From: F23-D06 sp947165685
GTDB taxonomy: Bacteria > Bacteroidota > Bacteroidia > Bacteroidales > WCHB1-69
Assembly (NCBI GenBank): GCA_947165685.1
Contig: CAMVBK010000010.1
Span: forward strand, 9,181 to 73,180
Direction of reading: 5' to 3'
Length of the DNA stretch: 64,000 bases
Shown piece after piece: positions 9,770-17,896 of the stretch (the stretch's first letter is position 1; every line of letters begins with the position of its first letter). The position numbers were made by a program, and so were the translations under genes. The notes beneath the pieces are model-generated. The model was not told the DNA's origin, made no database searches, and saw only the letters and a list, made by a program, of their open reading frames with translations.

Positions 9770-11355
9770 AAGAAAGTAAAACAACATACTCATATCTAAT
9801 TGAGCACATGCAGAATCCATCCTTTCAAAAGGTATGGGATATTGCATACGACTTTGTACGTAAATTGCCAAGTGATTTATGCAATGAACTGCATGAGTCT
9901 TTGAACAAAGGGGTGGATGTTTTGGATTCAGAACCATTGTTGCAGATGTATATTTATTCTTTTGGGAAAATGCACAATGCAAAATTGCAGTATGCATTTG
10001 AACATTTACAAGAGAATGTAGTAAAGTATAAAGAAGTAGAAATCGTTGATTATGGTTGTGGCCAAGGTCTGGCAACTATTTGCTATCACGACTTCCTTCT
10101 TGAACACAACTCAGATCAAACTATAAAAAAAATCATTTTAATCGAGCCATCAATGATGGCTTTATCAAGAGCAGAATTACTTTGTTCAAGATTCTTCCCT
10201 GACGCAGAGATTGTAGCCATAAACAAGCAATTTGATGAATTGGCAAAGACCGATCTGATATTTTCCTCAAAAAGACTGACCCTTCATCTTCTCTCAAATA
10301 TACTTGATGTGGAATCGTATGACTTGTCCCATTTTTCACGGATTGTAAAAGAACGATCTGTTGGAGATAATGAATATGTTATAGTCTCCCCAATGCAGAA
10401 CAATCAACGAATACAAAGATTGAAAACGTTCGCTTCAACTATTGACAAAACTATTTATTTTGAACAGTATCTTGACAAGCGGCAATTTGATGAAGAAAAA
10501 GATTGGACTTGTGCCGTTCTTTTATGCTCAGAACACACAAAACGTAATATGGTCGAACTCGATTGCGATAGTGTTTTTGAAGAAGCCAAATCTTTCTGTG
10601 AAAACAAAGATAAAGATTTGGATAGTGAAGATTGCAAAGAGTTGTTTTATAAACTACAGGTTTGTGCCAGTTTGGGCGATAAAAGATGCCAAAATCTACT
10701 TGGATTATGGCATGAAAATGGAGTTGGAACTGAACAAAATTTTGAATTGGCACTCGAATGGTATGAAAAAGCAGCTGAACAAGGGTATGCCTCAGCTTAT
10801 GGAAATATAGGAAATCTTTATCTGAAAGGAGAAGGTGTCGAACAAGATTTTCAAAAAGTCTTTGAGTACAACTCCATAGGAGCAGAGAAAAATAGCCCAG
10901 GTTGTCAATACAAATTAGGCTTGTGTTATTTAAAAGGTGTAGGTGTTGAAAAAGACTATGCAAAGGCATTTTTTTGGTTAAAAAAATCCGCCGAACAAAA
11001 TTACGCACCCGCATTCAATTATCTTGCAGCCTGTTTCCATGAAGGTTATGGCGTAGAGAAAAATATAGAACAAACAATTCACCTCCTTACAAAAGCAGCA
11101 GAAGCAGGAAATGTTACAGCAATCAATTTTATCATCAAACTCTTTAAGAAAAGGGAAGGTGTCGAATTTTTTGGTGATGAACAGTTTGACATCTTTGTTA
11201 AAGCTGCACAAATGGGTATTGATTCTATATCATTTATAACTCAATCATGGTCAAACAAAGACATTGATTGGCTTGAAGATTCTTATGGGGTGCAATATAG
11301 CAATGATAAGAAAAGATTATTACGTACAAATATGTATTTTGTTCCAAACAAGTAA
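9766..11355 (+). CDS. SAM-dependent methyltransferase-like protein with Sel1 repeats
   Basis: 529 residues from an ATG that overlaps the DUF1848 stop. Residues about 90-260 contain VDYGCGQGLA (near 94), the motif I glycine loop of class I methyltransferases, and IILIEPS as the acidic motif II end. Residues about 290-470 hold four or more Sel1-like helical repeats (GVGTEQNFELALEWYEKAAEQGYASA, GEGVEQDF, GVGVEKDYAKAFFWLKKSAEQ, GYGVEKNIEQ), which mediate protein contacts. The target could be RNA, protein or a small molecule. It is AT-rich and followed after 3 bp by a leucine-rich repeat gene, so these probably form one cassette. Confidence 0.7.
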   Translation: MKESKTTYSYLIEHMQNPSFQKVWDIAYDFVRKLPSDLCNELHESLNKGVDVLDSEPLLQMYIYSFGKMHNAKLQYAFEHLQENVVKYKEVEIVDYGCGQGLATICYHDFLLEHNSDQTIKKIILIEPSMMALSRAELLCSRFFPDAEIVAINKQFDELAKTDLIFSSKRLTLHLLSNILDVESYDLSHFSRIVKERSVGDNEYVIVSPMQNNQRIQRLKTFASTIDKTIYFEQYLDKRQFDEEKDWTCAVLLCSEHTKRNMVELDCDSVFEEAKSFCENKDKDLDSEDCKELFYKLQVCASLGDKRCQNLLGLWHENGVGTEQNFELALEWYEKAAEQGYASAYGNIGNLYLKGEGVEQDFQKVFEYNSIGAEKNSPGCQYKLGLCYLKGVGVEKDYAKAFFWLKKSAEQNYAPAFNYLAACFHEGYGVEKNIEQTIHLLTKAAEAGNVTAINFIIKLFKKREGVEFFGDEQFDIFVKAAQMGIDSISFITQSWSNKDIDWLEDSYGVQYSNDKKRLLRTNMYFVPNK

Positions 11356-11358
11356 AAT

Positions 11359-12426
11359 ATGACTTCTACAATAATTGAAAGACCTCCAACAGGTGGTAAA
11401 TTCTCAAAATATAAAATATCCAATGGGGTTAGAATAATTTGTGACAATGCATTTTATGGATGCTCTGAATTAGAAGAAGTTCACATTCCCTCATCTGTTA
11501 ATTTCATTGGTGCAGGTGCTTTTTCTGATTGTAGCAAATTGAAAAGTATACAATTACCAGACTCTATTGTTTATATTGGCAACCGAGCTTTTTGCGGAGT
11601 TCCTTCCAACATCACCATACCTGCCTCTGTAGAAATGATAGACGGAAATCCTTTTAGTAGTAAGACAAAGATTATTTCTAGATCGAATAAATATATTGTT
11701 CAAGACGACGTGTTGTACACTTTTGACAAAAAGAAAATAATTTCATATTGTAATCAATCACTTGTTTTTCGGATTCCCGATGGGGTATCGGTTATCGGTA
11801 AAGATGCATTCTGCGGTTGTAAATCGGAAAATATTGTTTTCCCATCAACACTTAAAACAATAGAATATAGCGCATTTAGTGACTGCTCGGAGTTATCGAG
11901 CAACCTTGTTTTTCCCGAATCATTAGAGGAGATACAAGCAGATGCTTTCGATTGGTGTTCTTTCAATAATGGATGCGTGACATTACCATCGAACATTAAG
12001 ATAATTGACCCAAAAGCATTCAGTTTGGGATGGTATGTCAATTTAATCAAAGTTCCTCAAGGGCGATTGAATCACTATAAAAAAATACTTCCTGATTGGT
12101 TCTCAAATCAAATTATCGACGTGGATTATATTTATGAGTCAGGATTGTTTTACAATATTGATAAAACGGAAATATTTGCTGCGACAGATGTAGATGTTGA
12201 AGGCGAAATAATAATCCCTTCACATGTTAAGAAGATAAGAGACGGTGCTTTTAATGGTCACTATAATCTTAATTCGATAAGATTTCAAAATATCGATGTT
12301 TCATTGAGCAGTAATGCATTTGAAAAAGAATACTTTAAAATAGAGAGAATCATAGTTCCCAAAGGTGGAAAAGAGAAATTCAGTTTGATTTTTCCAAGAT
12401 TAACCGAAAATATTGTTGAGGAATAA
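11359..12426 (+). CDS. Leucine-rich repeat protein (BspA/LRR_5 type), no signal peptide
   Basis: 355 residues. Repeats such as VRIICDNAFYGCSELEEVHIPSSV, GAGAFSDCSKLKSIQLPDSI, GKDAFCGCKSENIVFP and DGAFNGHYNLNSIRF are the TpLRR/LRR_5 pattern of BspA-like proteins. Those proteins are usually secreted adhesins. This one starts MTSTIIERPPTGGKF without a signal peptide, so it is probably cytoplasmic and may be a recognition module. It begins 3 bp after the methyltransferase-Sel1 stop and precedes the DUF6602 gene by 12 bp. Confidence 0.8.
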   Translation: MTSTIIERPPTGGKFSKYKISNGVRIICDNAFYGCSELEEVHIPSSVNFIGAGAFSDCSKLKSIQLPDSIVYIGNRAFCGVPSNITIPASVEMIDGNPFSSKTKIISRSNKYIVQDDVLYTFDKKKIISYCNQSLVFRIPDGVSVIGKDAFCGCKSENIVFPSTLKTIEYSAFSDCSELSSNLVFPESLEEIQADAFDWCSFNNGCVTLPSNIKIIDPKAFSLGWYVNLIKVPQGRLNHYKKILPDWFSNQIIDVDYIYESGLFYNIDKTEIFAATDVDVEGEIIIPSHVKKIRDGAFNGHYNLNSIRFQNIDVSLSSNAFEKEYFKIERIIVPKGGKEKFSLIFPRLTENIVEE

Positions 12427-12438
12427 TCTTTTGTAAAG

Positions 12439-13194
12439 ATGACACAAGAAGATAAATATAGACTGCAGGCTAAAATCCTTTTAGATAAGAGAAATGAGGC
12501 AAAGTTTCTTTTCTCTAAACACAAGCCTTCTATCGGATATGTTGGAGAACATCTTTTACGACAAGCGTTGAAGAGATTGTTGCCGAATGATTATGCCGTG
12601 TGTCAAGGATTTATATCAAATCAGGATGAATTATCAGCACAATGTGATATTATAATTTATCGTAAAGAAAATGGAGCTGTTATGTATTCTGTTGGAGAAT
12701 TAAAGGTTATCAATGCTTGTTCTGCGGTTTCTGTTATTGAAGTAAAGTCATCTATTAGAAAAGAGACCTTTTTTACCACTTTAGAGGCATTTGAAAAGTT
12801 GAATGACCTCAGAATAAGAAACAAATTCATTTTTGTTTTTGGCGCATTATCAAAACGGTCTCTATCAAGTTGGTTTTTCCAATATAGAGTCCCTGAAAAC
12901 AAAAAAGGCGAGTTTATTGTGATCGATACAGAATTGTATGATTGGTCTGATAAAGAACTACTTCCGAATTCTATTCTATCACTTGAATCACGCAAATATT
13001 ATGTGTTAGACCATCTGCAAGATGAAAATAATGATTGGATGGGATATGCGTCATACGAAATCACTGACAAAAAGGACAAGGAGATAAGTTGTTTACAAGA
13101 GTTTTTTGCTTCAGTCATGGATTTGATAAATGGCACATTTGAAGTAGATCGGAATGATTATTCGATTAAAGACGGATTCCCTTTATGGCATTGA
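12439..13194 (+). CDS. DUF6602-like protein, possible nuclease fold
   Basis: 251 residues. The core GEHLLRQALKRLLPNDYAVCQGFISNQ, then QCDIIIYR and VSVIEVKSSI, resembles DUF6602. A D-(x)n-E-x-K arrangement (QCDIII...VIEVKSS) is the hallmark of PD-(D/E)XK nuclease folds. Binding of nucleic acid or cleavage is therefore possible but not shown. It is the last gene of an AT-rich cluster of four closely spaced genes (DUF1848, methyltransferase-Sel1, LRR, DUF6602). The function of the set is unknown. Confidence 0.65.
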   Translation: MTQEDKYRLQAKILLDKRNEAKFLFSKHKPSIGYVGEHLLRQALKRLLPNDYAVCQGFISNQDELSAQCDIIIYRKENGAVMYSVGELKVINACSAVSVIEVKSSIRKETFFTTLEAFEKLNDLRIRNKFIFVFGALSKRSLSSWFFQYRVPENKKGEFIVIDTELYDWSDKELLPNSILSLESRKYYVLDHLQDENNDWMGYASYEITDKKDKEISCLQEFFASVMDLINGTFEVDRNDYSIKDGFPLWH

Positions 13195-13268
13195 TGTTAA
13201 CAATCAGACAAAGAATATTTGGTTTTATCAGAAGATAATACCGCACAGAATCAAACGTTATTAGAAAC

Positions 13269-13808
13269 ATGAAACTACCAATCAACATAGAAGAATTGCT
13301 CGGCGGGAAGGCGGTGGAGAACGACCGCATTGAGTACAAAACGGGATGGAATCCGGATGCCATCTACCGCAGCATCTGCGCTTTTGCCAACGACTTCGAC
13401 GAGACGGGTATCCCTACCATCCAGGACGAGCTGAAAGCCAACGGATCGCCCAAAGCAACCATCGAGACGGATGAAGAGAGAACATATTTCCTGATAGACA
13501 TTCCTTGCCATCCGGAATTCTTGGAAGAAACACTATTGGTTGACACAAATGTCACCAAAGATGGCGTAAAAGGTGGCGTAAAAGAACAAGATGTCACCAA
13601 TAATGTCACCAAAGAACTAACTAAAAGACAGTATGTTATATTAGGAATGATTGCTGAAGATTCTTTTGTAACAATACCAGAAATGTCACTAAAGACGGGT
13701 GTTGCGACGAGAACTATCAAACGTGATATTGAAAACCTTCAGTCAAGGGGTATCCTAATCCGAAAGGGTGGTCGCAGAAATGGCGAATGGATCGTTTCTC
13801 GCCAATGA
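13269..13808 (+). pseudogene. AlbA_2/Schlafen-type putative regulator with an in-frame internal deletion
   Basis: 179 residues. The start (MKLPINIEELLGGKAVENDRIEYKTGWNP...SICAFANDFD) is the beginning of the AlbA_2 domain of a roughly 500-residue family. It jumps directly to TGIPTIQDELKANGSPKATIETDEERTYFLIDIPCHPEF, which in the family lies near the end of the ATPase-like domain. About 330 codons are missing without a frameshift. After that come a VTKDGVKGGVKEQDVTNNVTKE linker and an intact winged-helix C-terminus. The catalytic/ATPase middle is gone, so only a DNA-binding tail could still act. Confidence 0.8.
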
Positions 13809-13854
13809 TGGCGATCGAAAAGACAGCACTTGGGTGATTTTGACAACATAAAAC

Positions 13855-13936
13855 AAATTGGCGTAAAAGAAAAAAATGTCACCAAAGATGTCACCTAAGA
13901 TGTCACCAAACAACTAACTGAAAAACAGTTTACTAT
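13855..13936 (+). pseudogene. Linker remnant of a second AlbA_2-type gene
   Basis: GGCGTAAAAGAAAAAAATGTC and the following ATGTCACC repeats up to AACTAACTGAAAAACAG repeat, with changes, the linker DNA of the preceding gene (about 13562-13632). Only the linker is left. The copy ends where the UvrA-like gene starts, so the tail of the remnant forms the leader of that gene. The stretch contains a stop in its own frame. Confidence 0.65.
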
Positions 13937-16219
13937 ATGGATAATTTTATTACTACGGAACCCAATAACGACTTCACCCATATCATCGTGCGCGATGCCA
14001 CGGAGAACAACCTCAAGCACGTCAACGTCAGGATCCCCAAGGGGAAGATCACCGTGGTGACGGGCGTGTCGGGGTCGGGGAAGTCGTCGCTGGTGCTGGA
14101 CACCATCGCGGCCAAGTCGCGGCGCGAGCTCAACGACACCTTCCCCTCCTTCACGCAGCAGTACTTGCCCAAGTACGGGCGGCCGCACGTGGGCGATATC
14201 CAGAACCTGCCCATCGCCATCGTCATCGAACAGCGCAAGCCGGCCTCCAACTCCCGCTCCACCGTCGGCACCTACACCGACATCTACGCCCTGCTGCGAC
14301 TGCTCTTCTCGCGCATCGGGCAACCCTTCGTGGGCTACTCCGACGCCTTCTCGTTCAACCACCCCTCGGGCAGCTGTCCGCGCTGCGGCGGACTGGGCGA
14401 GATCCGCGAGCTGGACATCCACAAGCTGGTGGATTTCGACAAATCGCTCAACGACGAGGACACCATCCACTACATCGCCTTCGGCAAGGGCGGCTGGCGC
14501 TGGATACGCTACGCCCACAGCGGCCTCTTCGACCTCGACAAGAAGATCAAGGACTACTCGCCCGAGGAGCTCGACCTCTTCCTCAACTCGCCGCAGATCA
14601 AACTGAAGAACCCGCCTCCCAACTGGCCCAAAACCGCCAAGTACGAAGGCCTCATCCCCCGTATGTACCGCAGCATCATCAACTCGGAGGAGGGACTGCT
14701 CCACGCCTCCGTGCTCAACCCGATGCTGACGATGGGCACCTGTCCCGACTGCGGCGGCACGCGTCTCAACGAGAAGATACGCTCCTGCAAAATCGGCGGC
14801 CTCAACATCGCCGAGGTGACCGCGATGAGCATCAGCGACTGCCGCCGATGGATGGAAACCATCAACAATCCGCTGGCGGAGGACATCAAGCGGGCGACCA
14901 TCGAGCGGCTGTCGGCGTTGGAGGAGATCGGTCTCGGCTACCTCACCCTCGACCGCGCCATCGGCACGCTCTCCGGCGGCGAAGCGCAGCGTTGCAAGAT
15001 CGCCAAATACATCAACTCTCCCCTATCCGATGTGATGTACATCCTCGACGAGCCCAGTGTGGGCCTCCACAACCACGACATTCTGCTGATGCAGAAGTCG
15101 GTGCAGAAGCTCAAGAATCACGGCAACACCGTCATTCTCGTGGAGCACCACAAGGAGATCATCAAAATCGCCGACCATATCATCGATATGGGTCCAGGTG
15201 CCGGAATGAAGGGCGGCGAAATCGTCTTTGAGGGCACCTACGAGGAGCTGCTGCACAGTCAGACGCTTACGGGCACGATGCTGAGCGCGACGAGTGCCAT
15301 CAAGGAGCAGGTGCGAACCCCCAAGGGCTTCTTCTTATTGGAGAACGCCCATCTGCACAACCTGAAGAATGTTTCCGTCCAATTGCCGTTGGGCGTGATG
15401 TGCGGCATCGCGGGCGTGGCGGGCTCGGGTAAGAGTTCGTTGATGGAATGCTTCCGGAACGCCTATCCGCATCCCGAACACATCGTCTATATTAGCCAGA
15501 AGAGCATCGGCATCAGCCTGCGCAGCACTCCGGCCACCTATCTGGACGTCGCCGACGACATCCGCAAGCTCTTCGCCAAGACCAACAAGACCAAAGCCGA
15601 TCTCTTCTCCTTCAACGGCAAGGGCGGCTGTCCCGTCTGCCAGGGCAAGGGTGTCATCGTCAACGACATGGCTTTCATGGATGCCATCGAGACCACCTGC
15701 GAAGCCTGCGGCGGATTGCGCTATTCGCCGGAAGTGCTCTCCTACAAGGTGAACGGCCTCAACATCGCCGAGGTGATGGACCTCACCGCCAACAAAGCCG
15801 CGGAGTTGTTTGCCGGAAGTGTGATTGCCGAAAAGCTGGAACCGTTGCGCAAAGTCGGTTTGGGTTACCTCCATCTGAACCAGTCGCTCTCCACCCTCTC
15901 CGGCGGCGAGCTGCAGCGTATCAAACTGGCTTCCTACCTGCGCGATGCGGGCAAGATCTTCATCATGGACGAGCCCTCTGACGGTCTCCACGCGGGCGAC
16001 ATCCGCCGTATCCTCAACCTCTTCGACACGATGGTGGAGGCGGGCAACACCATCTTCCTCATCGAGCACAACATCGAGATGCTGAAGTCCTGCGACTGGC
16101 TCATCGAGCTCGGTCCCGGCGGCGGCGCGACGGGCGGCGACATCATCTTCGAGGGAACGCCCAAAGCGATGGCGAAGGATACGGGGTCTGTTACGGGGGT
16201 GTACCTGCGGGTTAATTAG
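13937..16219 (+). CDS. Short UvrA-like ABC ATPase (excinuclease subunit A homolog)
   Basis: 760 residues, shorter than housekeeping UvrA (about 940). There are two ABC ATPase modules: Walker A GVSGSGKSS (near 41) with signature LSGGEAQR (near 345), and Walker A GVAGSGKSS (near 492) with LSGGELQR (near 654). Zinc-type CxxC pairs are visible (CPRCGG near 147, CPDCGG, CPVCQG near 566, CEACGG). The length suggests the class II UvrA group lacking much of the UvrB-interaction insertion, proposed to act in drug tolerance or specialised repair. It is monocistronic, with a leader formed by the decayed AlbA_2 linker. Confidence 0.88.
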   Translation: MDNFITTEPNNDFTHIIVRDATENNLKHVNVRIPKGKITVVTGVSGSGKSSLVLDTIAAKSRRELNDTFPSFTQQYLPKYGRPHVGDIQNLPIAIVIEQRKPASNSRSTVGTYTDIYALLRLLFSRIGQPFVGYSDAFSFNHPSGSCPRCGGLGEIRELDIHKLVDFDKSLNDEDTIHYIAFGKGGWRWIRYAHSGLFDLDKKIKDYSPEELDLFLNSPQIKLKNPPPNWPKTAKYEGLIPRMYRSIINSEEGLLHASVLNPMLTMGTCPDCGGTRLNEKIRSCKIGGLNIAEVTAMSISDCRRWMETINNPLAEDIKRATIERLSALEEIGLGYLTLDRAIGTLSGGEAQRCKIAKYINSPLSDVMYILDEPSVGLHNHDILLMQKSVQKLKNHGNTVILVEHHKEIIKIADHIIDMGPGAGMKGGEIVFEGTYEELLHSQTLTGTMLSATSAIKEQVRTPKGFFLLENAHLHNLKNVSVQLPLGVMCGIAGVAGSGKSSLMECFRNAYPHPEHIVYISQKSIGISLRSTPATYLDVADDIRKLFAKTNKTKADLFSFNGKGGCPVCQGKGVIVNDMAFMDAIETTCEACGGLRYSPEVLSYKVNGLNIAEVMDLTANKAAELFAGSVIAEKLEPLRKVGLGYLHLNQSLSTLSGGELQRIKLASYLRDAGKIFIMDEPSDGLHAGDIRRILNLFDTMVEAGNTIFLIEHNIEMLKSCDWLIELGPGGGATGGDIIFEGTPKAMAKDTGSVTGVYLRVN

Positions 16220-16225
16220 AATATA

Positions 16226-16247
16226 GAGACGTTGCGTGTAACGTCTC
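16226..16247. repeat. GAGACGTT/AACGTCTC hairpin after the UvrA-like gene
   Basis: Perfect 8-bp inverted repeat with a 6-nt loop (gcgtgt), 6 bp past the stop codon. There is no T-run, so termination would be weak. The same core makes up the terminator at 8561, suggesting a dispersed hairpin. Confidence 0.6.
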
Positions 16248-16284
16248 AGCATTCTAAGGTATCCGTTTGTATTCGTAATTTATG

Positions 16285-16292
16285 TATTTTTG
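16285..16292 (+). promoter_or_regulatory. -7 element (TATTTTTG) for hicB-hicA
   Basis: TATTTTTGC 23 bp before the ATG at 16316. It rules out the upstream in-frame start at 16232. Confidence 0.6.
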
Positions 16293-16315
16293 CAAGTTCA
16301 AAGAAGAAACGGATT

Positions 16316-16675
16316 ATGGGACATAAAAATAGCAAACAAGAAGAGTATCGTTTTTCGATAGAGTACTATATCTTCAGGGAGGGTGACAACCTGATTGCCT
16401 ATTGTCCTTCGCTTGATATCAGCACATCGGGCAAGGATTATGGCGATGCGGTAAAGAATTTCTTCGAGCGTTTTCAGATATACGTTGAAACCTGTCTTGA
16501 GTTGGGCACACTTTGGGACGATCTGCGAGACCACGGCTGGAAAGTCACGGAGAAAAAACTCACCCCGCCAGCATTCAGCCGCTTGATTCGCAAACCCGAA
16601 ATGTCCAAATTGCTTGGCGGGCACATTAATTACGAGAAAGTATCGACTCCGATGCGTATAGCAGCAATGGCATGA
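16316..16675 (+). CDS. hicB: HicB-type antitoxin
   Basis: 119 residues. The N-terminal half has the HicB partial RNase-H-like fold pattern (FSIEYYIFREGDNLIAYCPSLDISTSGKDYGDAVKNFFERFQIYVE), typical of antitoxins that neutralise HicA. The C-terminal half is polar with an RKPEMSKLLGG segment and shows no clear DNA-binding motif. It overlaps hicA by 4 bp (ATGA), and the antitoxin-first order is common in Bacteroidales. It is likely autoregulated through the promoter at 16285. Confidence 0.8.
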   Translation: MGHKNSKQEEYRFSIEYYIFREGDNLIAYCPSLDISTSGKDYGDAVKNFFERFQIYVETCLELGTLWDDLRDHGWKVTEKKLTPPAFSRLIRKPEMSKLLGGHINYEKVSTPMRIAAMA

Positions 16676-16905
16676 AGAAGTTATCCAACATTTCGGTTAA
16701 GGAATTTCGCGACATCTTGACTCTGTTAGGTTTACATCCTTTGCGCACTGTGGGTGGTCACGAGATATGGACAGAGAATGGTCTGAAACGTGCCGTTGTT
16801 TTCCAAACGCATGTAGAACCTATTCCGGAATTCATTGTTCGCAACGCTATTCGCGATTTGGGAATGTCTCGCGATGAGTTCATTAGTAAGCTTGAGGAAA
16901 TGTAA
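16672..16905 (+). CDS. hicA: HicA-type mRNA interferase toxin
   Basis: 77 residues, standard HicA length. SVKEFRDILTLLGLHPLRTVGGHEIW contains the dsRBD-like fold with the conserved GGHEIW catalytic histidine. The C-terminus (IPEFIVRNAIRDLGMSRDEFISKLEEM) matches the family. HicA cleaves mRNA when free of HicB. The overlap with hicB by 4 bp supports coupled translation. Confidence 0.88.
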   Translation: MKKLSNISVKEFRDILTLLGLHPLRTVGGHEIWTENGLKRAVVFQTHVEPIPEFIVRNAIRDLGMSRDEFISKLEEM

Positions 16906-17017
16906 CAGGGCTTATTCTTCACGCCCTCTAACGACTGACTTATTCATTGTTTGTATAAGAGTTGGGGTACATCAGGCGAATGACCGGGGTTGCGGGACTT
17001 TCATTGTGTTGCAATTC

Positions 17018-17050
17018 TTTGAACGAAATTCGAAATAATTTGTACTTTTG
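17018..17050 (+). promoter_or_regulatory. Canonical -33/-7 promoter of a structured RNA leader
   Basis: TTTG at 17018-17021 and TACTTTTG at 17043-17050 are separated by 21 bp, the best match in the window to the Bacteroidales consensus. Transcription should start near 17057, nearly 380 nt before the next plausible start codon. Confidence 0.75.
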
Positions 17051-17169
17051 CAAGTTCAAAGGAATTACACTGAACCTGACAGATTGGTCAGCACGACAAA
17101 TAACTGAGCATCAAAATAATAAAAGCGAAACAAAGAAAGAAAAGTAGTTAAACTAACATATTAAAAATC

Positions 17170-17404
17170 ATAGCGTTTGCTATCGTTCGGAATCGTCTGG
17201 AATGTGAGAAGTTTCTAATGATATTACACCGATAGAAGTTGGCAGATGCCGCGCATGGCGTGGATCTGATTTCGGTGTATAGGCATCTTCTCACAGCCTC
17301 AGACGAAAAGTTGGGTTCACGCTCTTCTTATGTCTGAATGAGAGCTTTCCGCTAAACAAGAAAAGCAGGGAAGCCGAAAACTGCGTTACAGAGTAGGCAA
17401 CTTT
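17170..17404 (+). ncRNA. Highly structured RNA, unknown family, in the leader of the 17436 gene
   Basis: Perfect nested pairings can be read directly. First, ATAGC 17170 with GCTAT 17179. Then one long arm: CGTCTG 17194/CAGACG 17300, GTGAGAAG 17204/CTTCTCAC 17287, TACACCGA 17225/TCGGTGTA 17272, CAGAT 17243/ATCTG 17264 and CCGCGC/GCGTGG with one G-U pair at the tip. A second domain is closed by AAAGTTG 17307/CAACTTT 17398 and holds GCTCT/AGAGC and GCAG/CTGC stems. The stretch from hicA to 17436 (530 bp) has no convincing gene. No family was recognised, and no reverse transcriptase or IscB-like gene is adjacent. Confidence 0.65.
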
Positions 17405-17435
17405 AGTTATCAATTCAAACAAAAGGATAGTAAGT

Positions 17436-17831
17436 ATGCAACAAATCAAAATTAAAAAACCTCATCATCACTATAGATGGCTGTTGTCTAAACGGGAATT
17501 TGGACAATATAAAAAGGAGTATGAACTTGGTGTGCCATATGAAGATTTTCGAAAGTATTTGGACAACTTGTATGCGTATTACCTAAATGAGTCGGGCTTG
17601 TCGATTAATCTCAATGGGAAACCTGTGGAAAAAGAATTTGCTCAATATATGTGGGCGCAACTCGGCAAAACATTTAATGGAGAGCCCCTTTATGTTTGGA
17701 TGAAACAAAAAGGGAATGGCAAATTCGGTAACATTGTTCTGGGTACTCGAACGAAATTTGACGAGGAAATAGTAAAAAATCTACAAAACAAGTATGGAGA
17801 AGAAAGAAATTCTTTGAGTGATAGGTTCTGA
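17436..17831 (+). CDS. Unknown small protein downstream of the structured RNA
   Basis: 131 residues, basic and aromatic-rich (MQQIKIKKPHHHYRWLLSKR, then YKKEYELGVPYEDFRKYLDNLYAYYLNE and FAQYMWAQLGKTFNGEPLYVWMKQKG). No signal peptide, membrane segment or known motif was recognised. The basic N-terminus with three histidines could contact RNA, which would fit the structured leader 32 nt upstream, but this is inference. AAAGGAT lies 8 bp before the ATG as a possible ribosome-binding site. The WG-repeat/protease lipoprotein starts 65 bp after its stop. Confidence 0.6.
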   Translation: MQQIKIKKPHHHYRWLLSKREFGQYKKEYELGVPYEDFRKYLDNLYAYYLNESGLSINLNGKPVEKEFAQYMWAQLGKTFNGEPLYVWMKQKGNGKFGNIVLGTRTKFDEEIVKNLQNKYGEERNSLSDRF

Positions 17832-17896
17832 TGCTCAACGAGTAGGTTTGAAGCAACAACCAAGTAAGATTTAATTAATTACAAAACAATACACTA

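Noticed and set aside
16962..17147. Small frame across the promoter of the structured RNA
   Set aside because: It spans the -33/-7 promoter at 17018-17050, so it cannot be transcribed as one unit from there, and its product shows no motif.
17170..17404. Retron-type msr-msd RNA
   Set aside because: The nested inverted repeats invite this idea, but no reverse transcriptase gene is adjacent and no retron motif was recognised.
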